Shown: in pieces, positions 10,650-21,104 of the stretch
Layout: every line of letters starts with the position of its first letter
How positions within the stretch are numbered: position 1 is the first letter of the stretch
The notes under the pieces: model-generated
Told to the model about the DNA's origin: nothing
The model's input: only the letters and a program-made list of their open reading frames with translations
Database searches by the model: none
Position numbers and translations under genes: made by a program
Assembly: GCA_019279435.1 (NCBI GenBank)
Contig: JAAALK010000082.1
Span: 81,068,989-81,132,988 of the forward strand
Direction of reading: 5' to 3'
Length of the DNA stretch: 64,000 nucleotides
Source of the DNA: Zizania palustris
Taxonomy: Eukaryota > Streptophyta > Magnoliopsida > Poales > Poaceae

Positions 10650-12488
10650 TGTAGTGCCCAGAATTAATAAATTTAGGACTTTATTGAATTTCCAAAAAAA
10701 TAATAATAACAAGATGTTCATCACACGACATCGTACATACAACACTCATTCATGGTTCGCAGACCACATTATTACATAGATATCAATATAAAAGAAACTA
10801 GTAAAATAATCCTCGGGATGAACATCTCTTCCAGTCTCGCATCCTTGACTAGGTCGCTACTCCAGACCCTCCTCATTGTAGTAGACCGTCTCTGAAGTGG
10901 GTTTTCAATTGGTATGAGTACAAAAGTACTCAACAAGCCACCGAGAAATGCAATAAAAATGCAGGTTAATAACAAGGGAAGGTAATGGTTTAAAGTGTGG
11001 AAAAGTAAATTTTTACGTGGAAGCATATAATGTGAGTCAATTTAATTATTCATAATAATAAATCATGAGTAATGCAACATCTTCTAACTCGAGGAGCACT
11101 AGTGGCACTCATTGCACAATAGTCCTTACATGCCATGTCATCATGCAACACTTCACAAGTATAAACTAACTGTGGGATGTCACACAACCCGCCCTTGACC
11201 GAGGGCTCGACTTTTCGAAAAGATTTAAACTCTGATCAGAGGTGTACCACTATACCAACAAGGCGCTTATTGCTGCACAACATATTGTGTTTAGATGACC
11301 CAAGTCATAAGAACTAATGCCAAAACCTTTAGCGTGAAACACTCCAACCCAATGACACACGCAACAGGTTTCGTCAGCGCGCCAGTGCACTAGACCAATG
11401 TCGTGCCCCCTTTTGTCCGACATGATGGTACAAGTCACCCGTAGGTGCTACTTACCCCTCTGCACAGAGTGTCTTAAGTTGGAACATCCCATATCTCCAA
11501 TTATGACTTACTCACTACGCTTGTGGTTGGTACGAAAGTGCTTTACGACGGATCCCGCAGACCGGTCCTTATAGCACCCCTGGTGCGACTAACCAATGCC
11601 CTCGCTTGCCCCCAGAACCCACCATGCTAACATACTTAGCCAAACCCCAAGTCCAACAGAATACTAGATATGCGAGAATATACGGGGATCATATAACAGA
11701 ATTCAAGTATATATGTCTCATTTTTAACCTATAGCAGTTGTGTCGATACATTGGACAGTACTAATAATACTAAGTATAATGGTGACAAGGAATTTAGGCG
11801 TAGTGGCATGGATTGGGTTTGCACATCAAGGTCGGGGATCTAATAAATATAATGTAAGACATTTAATTTGACAAATACATTTATAACCTATGTATTTTAG
11901 TGATATTTAATTAAAATCGGGTTCAATATGCTCAAAAATGGGGTGGTGACTTGCCTTGTTCTGCAATTGATAAAGGTGGAACCACGGGAAAATATTCGGG
12001 CTCCTCGACGACGTCGTAATCTTCTCGCTACCCAAAACGAGAATGATACACAATTAAAACAATGAAAAGTCATTGTACAAACATATAAATTCTATTGGAT
12101 AAACATGAACATAATAAAAAGATAAATTTTCTGAAATTTGAATGGTCAAATTTGGAGTTAATTTGAAGAAGTTACTAATTTTTGAAGTTTAGAGCAATTT
12201 ATGGAATTTATTTTAATTTTTAATCAGCCGCCGGTCCACGGTAAACCGAGTCCACTATGAACCCGCGTACTGTCCTGTGAGCCAGAGCACGCATCGCCAT
12301 TGGATCGCGATCACACATGGCTGAGGCGGGTGCGTTAATTGAAAACGGACGACCAAGATGCCTCGGTACCGCTTCGATCGAAAGGACAGCCTAAATCAAA
12401 CCTGTACCAGTTTTAATCGTGTACGTATAGACCCGATTGAACGGCTGAGAGGGAATCCGACATGGCACGGTTATTTACCCACGCTGGT
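10650..12488 (-). repeat. G 3' LTR, terminal block
   Basis: On the minus strand this ends CTGGGCACTACA. An AATAAAG polyadenylation-like signal lies ~30 bases earlier (near 10680) in a TTCAATAAAGTCC context typical of Tekay/Del LTR ends. AT-rich, with no coding sequence; the 84-codon frame at 10772-11026 has no motif. The block ends at the edge of solo LTR I. Confidence 0.6.
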
Positions 12489-14060
12489 GTAGGACCGAGA
12501 GTAGCGACCAGAGGGGGGTGAATGGGTGCCTAAAAAATCAATGGCCTACTCCCAACATCTAATGCACCTCAACAGACAATTAGCAGAACCAAAGTAAATC
12601 ACAAGCTCTAAAATAATATAACCTAAAAACAACTGGTGTCCTAATCGAAAAATCACCACCACAGTGCTTAAAGGCAGATTAAAAGATCATTTAACTCATA
12701 GGCATTTCAAACAGCACAAATCAACTCATCAACAATACTCAGGCATTTAATCAGATAAAATAAATGAAGGTGAATAAACTGCTCACAAATAGTTCAAAGT
12801 GCACTAAGGATACAAAGATATATCAACAAACATTCATAGTGTAATCTAAAAATAAAGTGCTTGCTGCAATTTAATCTATCTAGAAAATTAATGCATGTGT
12901 ACGCAAAACAAAGAAAAAGAGTTTATTCTTTTATGAGTTGTCTCCTGTTGACAACCGGCCGAAGACTCAGCGTGCATCAGGTGTCACGTAGCTTCTCTGA
13001 ATGCGTACTATGTTGGCTGCTTCAGCACCGCAAGCTGCTGCTTGCCACAGAAACTACTGTTTCCGCTTGATCGAGACCCACACACGCCACGTTCCTGCCG
13101 CATGCACCGAGCGGATGCCAGCGTGCCACGCGATGGCTCTAGCTTCCAAGCACTGGGCAACACCGCCTTTGTCTTAGCATGAACAAAACGCCTCCTCGCC
13201 GCCAAGTGAACTCCGCTTGTGCACAGCTTCACCTCGCGTGCGCCGCCCAAGCCGATTCAGGAAAGTTCAGCTCCGTCTCACACTTTGTTGGCCGATGAAA
13301 AAACAGGATCTGGTCGGCCGTCATGCCAGAAATTAATCAGGAGAAGGTTGATACAGCATGGAGCGGAAATCGAAGTAAAGATGGCGCAAGAACAAGGAAC
13401 ACACTTGGAAAAATTTCTAGGTAAAAAGGGAACTCTAATTTTTCAATTTGGTTGAGTTGGAAACCCTAGGGGGATTGGGGCCCTATTTATAGGCAGCCCA
13501 ATAAATCAGGAAAAACTCAATTTACCCTTAGGGTTTTTTTACAAATGTTGAAATTAACTGGAAAAGACCAAAATACCCTTACGATTTTTACAGACTCGAC
13601 TAACACAGACTGTGGGCCTAAATGGAAAAACAGTAAAATCCTATCTAAAGGTAACTTGTCATGATACGGAGCTTTCATAGCAGCTACGGCTTCGAATCAG
13701 GACCGTCTGATATCTAATGGGCAGTCTTGGATGATTGCGTCAGTTTTACGCCGAAACCAACAAAGCATCCGCTGTCTTTGCACCGGGTACCCGGATTGGG
13801 TCAGCCCGATTCCGTGGCTCCCTCAGCCCGATAATCGCTCGCCGCCCGTTTACCTAGGTCAAACCCAGTCAATAGACTAGCAGATCCCCTATCGGTCCTA
13901 GCCCATGTACGCGGATTAGGCCAGCCCGACTCCACAGCCCTTCCTCTCGGCAGTCGCTCACCGCACGTGTACCAGAGTCACACGTGGCCCAAGGCATGAT
14001 AGGTCTCATTTTCCCTTCATGTCTCTCTCTTTGACTTCCGTTGACAATCACTCATCACTT
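12489..14060 (-). mobile_element. Solo LTR I, Sirevirus-like copia type
   Basis: On the plus strand it begins TGTAGGACCGAGAGTAGCGA then CCAGAGGGGGGTGAATGGGTGCC, the same terminal signature as the LTRs of F (TGTGGGATCAGAATGCTGAC, GAGGGGGGTGAAAAGGCGCC). It has a CCCTATTTATAGGC TATA region (reverse strand) near 13480-13495 and ends near TTGACAATCACTCATCA, as F does. No internal coding region follows, so it is a solo LTR or a strongly shortened element. I could not find a convincing target-site duplication, so the right edge is approximate. Confidence 0.6.
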
Positions 14061-15080
14061 CTGGAGCCATGAGGCCCATGATCTTCAACATGGATCCTCA
14101 GCTGGCTATCTTCCCCGGCGATGGCTGGCTAGCGGTGATAGCGGTGGCCTAGGGTACAATGTGAACGCTGAAACGGAAGCATGGTAACTAGGCGAACACG
14201 ATGATACCAGAGTTGGGGCTCGGGGTCGACGGAGTGAGGCCGCGACCAGCGGTGGTGGCAGGGCACTATCGAGTGAACGATGGGGATGGAGCTCCGACGG
14301 TTGGCAGCATGATCAGAGGCATGGCCGAGGTCGGGTATACGACAGTGGTCACTGGGGTTTGGTCGATTGTGGTGGGGATGGGCTCCAGCGATGGCGAGCA
14401 GCGGCTGGAGGCGGAGCAGAGGGGCGGCACTTAAAAATAAAGTATGGGTGTTCTATTTGGGCATGTGCTACACGATTGTGAGTACCGAATGGGGTGGCAA
14501 GTGGGGAGGGGGCTTTTATAGGGCATCGAGCAGTGAAGGAGGGGGGTGAATACAAGGAAAGCCGAGGGGGTTATTGCTCTGGCGAGGTGTTTAAACGTGC
14601 GATTACAGCAAGGACATGGCTTAACTCCCAGGGAATCCGAGGGGAAACGGTCGCCGGTTGATTGTGAGTAAAGGTTGGGCATCAATTTGAGGGGAGGGGG
14701 CCGGCATCGGTGAGATTGCAATGGCTAGGGTTCGGCCGGTGTGATTTGGGGGTGGTGGAGCGACGGGGAATAAGGAGATGACAACGGGGGACCACTGTTA
14801 GTGGACGGGCATGGGGCGAGGCTGTAACAGTCAATGCTGATAGGTGGGATCCCTAGGGCAGAGAGAGAGAGTGCGAGGGCGCGTGAGAGAGAGAGGAGGG
14901 AGGCTAACATGCTGGGCCCATGTGTCAGTCTAGGGGTGCGGGGTTAACGAGCTAGGCCGGCTTGTGCTGGCAGAAAGGCAGGGTGCGACCCAATGCTATT
15001 TAAAATTCTTTTCTGAATAAAAATAATTGCCGAAAATGGTTTATAAATTATGAGCTAGAAGCAAAGTCTATAAAAATTTG
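14061..15080 (-). repeat. G 3' LTR, middle block (promoter region)
   Basis: Minus strand: a GC-rich stretch with a CCCTATAAAAGCCCC TATA box (14510-14525) followed by a typical LTR transcription-start region. Upstream is the AT-rich block that continues G LTR sequence from 29533. The ATTTG at 15076-15080 is one half of the duplication made by H; the other half is 29533-29537. Small open frames here are GC-skew artefacts. Confidence 0.65.
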
Positions 15081-15134
15081 TGTGGAACCAAGTGGGGAGA
15101 TCGGGGGAGATATTTTGTCAAGTGACATGTTTTG

Positions 15135-15630
15135 TGTTAGCGCAAATGTTACGCCAACAGGTTCTCTGAAATCAAGAATGGACAAACAGGAAGTTTGCGC
15201 TTTAGGACTACTTGGAGCCTCCGAAATGGATAATAACTCAAGTGGTCCGAATATGTGTATATGAATAACTTGTTTCTGGTCCCCTTTTACAAGGTACAAT
15301 GGGGGGTATTTATAGGGGAAAAAGCATAAGGAAGAGACCTTTTTACCCCTAACCTACAACCGACATAGTGGAAACTATTCAGTACTATAAACAAGGTTAC
15401 ATACGGTAAAGTACTGCAAGGTAGATGGATAAGCTGGACATCCAATCAGTCATGTCCTTAGGCTTCGAGGCCTCCATCTTCCATTCAGAGGGTTCTCCAG
15501 AGCTTCGCACCATTGCACCCTTCGGCGTGGCGGCGCATGCTTCGAAACACAGTTTACCAGCTTCGGAGTCCTCACCCGCTTTTGAAGGATTAATCTTTAA
15601 GTCTTGGAAATGGAGTAATTTCCCCCAACA
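15135..15630 (-). repeat. 3' LTR of E
   Basis: Minus-strand start TGTTGGGGGAAATTACTCC, end CGCTAACA. Minus-strand TATA region CCCTATAAATACCCCC at about 15302-15317. The polypurine tract CGAGGGGCTAC lies directly beside it (15631-15641, reverse strand). Short open frames in it (for example 15048-15299) recur in the other LTR and are not genes. Confidence 0.95.
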
Positions 15631-15825
15631 GTAGCCCCTCGAATACGCCTTTCTGTAGTTAACCTATTTAGAAAGAAGGCAGTATACGAAAGGAACATTT
15701 CTATTTTCTGAGACTTAAAGAGGATTTGGGGATGTTGAGACTTAGCCGAGGACTTTGAGCCCGACGCGTTCGAACCTTCTCCTTCGAGTTCTTGATACAG
15801 TGGGAACGCACTTTATGAAGGGAAC

Positions 15826-15907
15826 GGTTTCGGAGTGCGAACGTCGTGGAGACAGTTTCGGAGTGCGAACGTCGTGGAGATGGTTTTGGAGTGCGAACGT
15901 CGTGGAG
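15826..15907 (+). repeat. Three tandem ~28-bp repeats upstream of the E antisense gene
   Basis: Three copies of a unit containing TTTCGGAGTGCGAACGTCGT (the third has TTTTGG) lie head to tail, about 170-250 bases before the antisense TATA box. They sit between the polypurine tract and that box, where enhancer-like elements of an antisense promoter could be. I see no equivalent repeat in B or C. Confidence 0.85.
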
Positions 15908-16077
15908 CGCCGTTAGAGGTAGCCGTTACAGCGCAAGTAGCCATTACCCTCTGCAAAAAAGGTAACGGTCGATTTTTACAGCGGTTGTACGCCGTTCCAA
16001 TTACCGGGCCCTCTTGTCGGTGACAGAAGCCGAACCTGCAATGTGAAACCAATCGAAGAGTAGTACTGGTCGTGCGA

Positions 16078-16087
16078 TTATAAAAGG
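16078..16087 (+). promoter_or_regulatory. TATA box of the E antisense gene
   Basis: TTATAAAAGG, 103 bases before the ATG at 16181. The same element occurs at the same place in C (CTATAAATAG, 103 bases before the ATG) and B (126 bases). Conserved position in three copies argues that the antisense gene has its own promoter, separate from the LTR. Confidence 0.65.
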
Positions 16088-16180
16088 AGGGAACGGAGAT
16101 TAACCGAGATTTTTTACCGCATTCATCACCTGCGATTCACCTTTTCCCCAATCTTCCAAACTCTTGAATACTTGAGCACG

Positions 16181-19100
16181 ATGGCGAGAACTAGCCACAC
16201 CACCCCAGCAGCGGCCAACACCCTGGCGCAGCGGCAGGCATGGGCCGCATCGGCAGCATCGGCAATGGTGGAGGCTCCGAGCGGTGCCTGGCCCAAGAAT
16301 CCTCGAGCGTTCCGTCCGCCCTCCAAGAAGAAGATTGCCCAAAGCTTCATCATCGGCCAATCCGTGAGCACCGCCGAGTCCATTGAAGAAGCAGTGGACG
16401 GAAAGCTGGGGGCTGGACTGAGGACTCGAGTCCCTGGGATAGAGTCGACTCCAAGGCCGCGGAGCGGAGAGGTTGTGGTCTTCGAAGCATTATTCGAAGC
16501 AGGTCTGGGACTGCCAGCCGTGGACTTCTTGGCAGAGGTATTGGACTTGTTCCACATAACTCTGCCTCAGTTGTCCCCCAACGCCATCGCCCGCTTGGCC
16601 ATCTTCGAATGGGCGCTTCGGGCAGAGGGATGCGAAGGACGCTCCGAAATCTTCGCCGCGACCCACGAAGCCATATGCCAACCGAAGCCACAAGACGGCC
16701 CAATGGATTCTAAAGTGACGATAGCCTTCGACAGCGTCAATTTCCAGCTGCGGAGGGAGCATGCCCTCCACTTCCCTGCAAAAGCTATAAACGACAGGTT
16801 GTACACAAACTGGATTCTTCGGTGGTTTTATGCCGAAGTCGGAGAGGACTCCCCCCTCGCTGGTCCTCTTCAGGAGATCTAGTTGCGGAAGGAGGCGGAC
16901 ATCTCTCCGAACCGTAGCATGCTCTCAATGAGGCTAGGGTTGCTCACTTCGGTGGCTCGTCGCATGAGCATGCGTGACCTGGCCGAAGAGTTCGTCGGTC
17001 TTCGGATCCCTCCCCTCGGAGCTAACTGGCCGATCGTGTTCCCACAGGCCTCGGAGGGGGACCTCCGAAACTTAGGTACACCTTCTTCTTGCAGCATCAT
17101 ATTAAATGAATAAAACAATTATACTCATATTTTTATATCTTCTTCTCTCAGCGGCGCCTCTGGCATTGGCTCCGGAAGACATAGTCCGGGCCACCGAACG
17201 GATTCTCAGAGCCCCTTCTATAGCCGAGAGGCAAAGAAGGTTAGAGCTGGTGGGGAGCTGGTAGCGATCCAACAGAGTGTGGAGAGCTCTCGGCATGGAG
17301 CCCCCGAATCTTCCTGACTTCGCCCCGACCGGAGCGGTTGGCCGCAAAAGGAAAGCCGCTACCGAGCCCTCCAAGAAGGCCGGCAAGCAGCCGCTTCGGA
17401 AGAAGAAGGTAGCGAAGCACCCTTCGCAGTTGGCGCCTGCCTTGTCTGCTTCGTCGCCAAGCACGCAGAGCTCAGCCTCCGAAGAGGCAGAGGACTCCGA
17501 CGGCCAGACAGCGGCGACCTTTGAAGCCTACCTCCTAGAGGATGAAGACATAGGCGAGGTCCCCCTAGTACCTCCGTCAGGGAGGTAGTAAGTGCAACTC
17601 CGACTGTTCTCCCTGCGCCCGTCGTCGTGCAAGTGGAGTCAGACTCCCCTACTCCCAACTTGCCTGCACCCGATGCAGTCCCGGCGGAGACTGTGGCTCC
17701 GACTGGAAATGTTGAGGGCAGGACCTCAGGGGATGACTTCGCCGACATCCTTCAGATGCACGAGGTCTTGGAGGATCTAGCAATCCTTCCCCACGAAGCT
17801 CCCGGAGGTTCTTTCCGAAGCTCCTCCTTTTTTAACTAATACTTGCTTGCTATCTGTGAAAACATGCTTATTAATTTTGTTATTGAAATAGGTACCTCTT
17901 CGGGTGTTGATGCTTTGGTGGCGTCCAAAGTACCTGCGTCTTCGGAGGCTGCTATTCAAGCGGACACTCCCGCGCCTCTGGAGGCTCCGAATTTGGCGAT
18001 GGAGAATGCGTCTTTCGGGGCGGATGACGTGCTTGCCGGGACGGAGTTGGCGACGGAGACCCCTCCTGCAGTGGTAGCTTCGACCACCGAGGTTGCCTCC
18101 GCCGCTGTGGTTCTGGTCGAAGGGGTGGCTGCCGATGGTCGGAGTACTCCTGCTTCACCCTCCTTCGTACCGGGGAGGGGCAAGAGTATTTCTAGCCTCG
18201 GTCTTCTTCCTGGCCAGGCCGCGGCCTCCGTTGGCAATTCGGAGGATGAGGCCGCAACGGATGATGCTCAAGCTCTGTCTTGGCTTCCTCTACTGGCTCC
18301 ATTCCTGGAGCACCGGAGTGGCCTCCGGAGACTCATGGAGCCCCTGGCTAAGAGAAGCCAGGACATCGCCAATTCGGAGTTGATGTCCGTCTTGAGCGAG
18401 GCCAGGGTTTCGTCTCTCAACACGGCCCTCGAAAGGGGTACCCTTCAGGTATGAAAAGACACCATAGCTACTTCGCATTAGTGGTCATAAATACTTCGGT
18501 ACTTACTTAGTTCTTTTTGCAGCAATTTGTCCTTGCTAGAGCGGCAGCGACTTCCAACGAGGTCGAAGTTAATCAACTTAAACGGAAGGTCACTACCCTC
18601 CAAACGGCCCTTAACGACTCCACCGGGAGATCTCTCAGGCTGGAGGAAGAAGTCTTGGAGGAACAGAGGGCTAGGGCGGCGTCTGACGAAGCCCTCGGAG
18701 CCCTTCATTCGTCTGCCCAAGAGGTCGAGGCCGAGCGTGTCGTCCTTCGAACGGAGGTAGAAAGACTCCGCCATGAGGCTGCTACCTCAAGTGCGTAGCT
18801 GGTGGAGCTCCAGGGGGCTCTTAGCCAGGCGATGGCCCTCAAGAGTTCTTTAATGCTCCGGGTGGCCGAAGTGAGTGCAACTGCTGCAAACCTGGAAGCA
18901 ACGGAGAAGAAGAACTCTAGTACTGCAGATCGTACCTTGGAAGCCCTTCAGGGTACTCTGGAGTATTTCGGCACCATGTGCCCTTCGTCTTCTGCTGCGA
19001 CCCACGAGCCCCTTGACCGGAAGCTGACGAGGATCCAGGTCGCTTCGTCGTTGATGAAGAACTCCGGTATTCGGTACGGGGAGATCTCCGGACAGTGTGC

Positions 19101-19907
19101 TGGTATCGGGGTTCTTCGTCATCTTGAATCCCTTCGGATCCCCCTTGGCTCAGTTGGGGGTTCGTCTCCTGGGGGCTTCGCGGATGATGACTTGTTGCGG
19201 CCGTCTTCGGAGGTGGCTTCGGCCTGGGAAGCCTTCCGGTCGACTTGGAAGATGGACCATAAGGTCGCAGCTAAGGCCTGGATTGACGAGGCCCGTCGGC
19301 AGAAGCAAGCGCAAACTAAGCCACCACTTCCTGCTTCGCTAGCCCCTTCGGTTCCTGCTCCGCCGACCGACCCGCAGGTCTAGCCGCTTAGGATTGCTAT
19401 GTATATGAAGCCTTGTAAACCCTGCTTTTATTAATAAAAAAGTTATAAACGAGAACTTGTCTTGGGTGTTCTGCTCTTTTTTAGGTTTTGTCATGTCCTT
19501 CGAGCCCTGACTTCGAACTTCTGGAAGTTACCGACGAGCTCCGAAAGGAGTGGGCAAACCTCGAGGGTTTGAGGCCTTACCGCCGCTGCCGCTTTTTTGT
19601 TCCTCGCGGAGACGGAGGGGAGATCACCCTTGAAGTTCGAAGGGACGTCTTAGCTTATATTAAAGAGGAAGACAAGACGGAGGGGTCCTCATCTTCCAAA
19701 CCTATTGATTGGTCCGACTCGGAGTACCGAGCCGATGATCCTGCGGAAGCTGACTCCGAAAGGCTCCTGACATGGGCAGAGCTTCAAGAGGAGCAAAAGA
19801 AGCTGCGAGCCTCCAAGAAGAAGAGAAGCACCCGAACTAAAAGGACAACTTCGGCGGCTTCGAGCTCCGAAGGGCAAAGTAGCCGTAGGGGCCGAAAATG
19901 TCTCTGA
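16181..19907 (+). pseudogene. E antisense gene: five exons, PF04195-like domain plus coiled coil
   Basis: Exon 1 (16181-17075) has an Ala-rich start, then EVVVFEALFEAGLGLPAVDF, LPQLSPNAIARLAIFEWALR, AEGCEG and SMRDLAEEF. Intron 17076-17151. Exon 2 (17152 to about 17807) has APEDIVRATERIL, then a basic, then an acidic Ser-rich segment. Exon 3 (17892-18448) has LPLLAPFLEHRSGLRRLMEP. Intron 18449-18522 (GT...GCAG). Exon 4 (18523-19377) is a coiled coil, then LEYFGTM, GIRYGEISGQ and KAWIDEARRQKQ. Exon 5 (19485-19907) has DELRKEW, LTWAELQEEQKKLRASKKKR. The final junction CCGCAG|GT keeps the frame open. Breaks: TAG at 16880-16882, 17262-17264 and 18796-18798, and a frameshift near 17580; the exon 2 donor is unclear. 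ATG 16181 is preferred over an upstream non-ATG start. Function unknown. Confidence 0.8.
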
Positions 19908-20162
19908 TTTTACTTAGGCTTAGATACAAATTTCTCTTGATGTATAAGTATAATGATTTAATGTGGAATGCTTCGAAAGTATGCTGTGTGACTCGTACCC
20001 TCCGACCCCCCTTGTGGGTGGCGGAGCCTTTACCATAGAAAAGGGTTCGCTAGGCACAATGAATGTCTGAACACCCGCATGCTTCGAACTTGTACTTATC
20101 ATTTGCATTTTTGGTTTGCTTTTGAAGACTAAAAATTTGCTCGCTTTTTTATTAAGTCTTTA

Positions 20163-20925
20163 GACTCTTGTACGGATCTTAACAAGCCGGAGCATGGAAT
20201 CCGTAGGTTGGCCACCTTTGGCTCTTTTACAGATACTTCGCACCCGGAGGCCGAAAATCTGTTTTTCTTTAAAGTCCTTAGACTCTTCTACGGATCCTAA
20301 CAAGCTGGAGCCTGGAATCCGTAGGTTGGCCACCTTCGGCTCTTTTACAGATACTTCGCACCCAGAGGCCGAAAATCTGTTTTTCTTTAAAGTCCTTAGA
20401 CTCTTCTACGGATCCTAACAAGCCAGATCCTGGAATCCGTAGGTTGGCCACCTTCGGCTCTTTTACAGATACTTCGCACCCGGAGGCTGAAAATCTATTT
20501 TTTTTAAAGTCCTTAGACTCTTCTACGGATCCTAACAAGCCATAGCATGGAATCCGTAGGTTGGCCACCTTCGGCTCTTTTACAGATACTTCGCACCCGG
20601 AGGCCGAAAATCTGTTTTTTTAAGTCCTTAGACTCTTCTACGGATCCTAACAAGCCGGAGCCTGGAATCCGTAGGTTGGCAACCTTCGGCTCTTTTACAG
20701 ATACTTTGCACCCGGAGGCCGAAAATCTGTTTTTCTTTAAAGTCCTTAGACTCTTCTACGGATCCTAACAAGCCGGAGCCTAGAATCCGTAGGTTGGCCA
20801 TCTTCGGCTCTTTTACAGATACTTCGCACCCGGAGGCCGAAAATCTGTTTTTCTTTAAAGTCCTTAGACTCTTCTACGGATCATAACAAGCCGGAGCCTA
20901 GAATCCGTAGGTTGGCCACGAAGCC
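20163..20925 (-). repeat. 118-bp satellite in the E 3' UTR (6.5 copies)
   Basis: Units start (plus strand, GACTCTTCTACGGATCCTAA) at 20163, 20281, 20399, 20516, 20631, 20749 and 20867, so spacing is 118, 118, 117, 115, 118, 118; the last unit is partial. Copies are about 95% alike. The array lies between the 3' end of gag-pol (minus) and the 3' end of the antisense gene (plus). Tandem repeats in the 3' UTR are known in Tat-lineage elements and can seed genomic satellites. Open frames inside the array (for example 20194-20418, 20547-20768) are repeat artefacts. Confidence 0.97.
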
Positions 20926-21104
20926 CTTGAAACAATGGTTCGAAGGCAGCTGCCTGGGTCTTGAGAAAAATGGTTGGCTCTACAAGCATCTCTGTCCTCC
21001 TAATGCGTCCATCAGGAGTAAGGGATATTCGGAGAGCAAACAATATTCGACCCTTATCTTTATTCATAGAAAGGAAAGTTTTTACAAATGATTACAAGGG
21101 GCCC

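Noticed and set aside
15048..15299. Frame starting MYLVKGDQKQ, repeated at 26462-26746 and 62481-62849
   Set aside because: It lies within or beside LTRs of E and D and recurs because the LTRs recur; non-coding regulatory DNA.
20194..20768. Two similar 73-74 codon frames that seem to form a gene family
   Set aside because: They are satellite units read in one frame.
20163..20925. Possible CRISPR-like array
   Set aside because: Head-to-tail units without unique spacers; a satellite in a plant retroelement.
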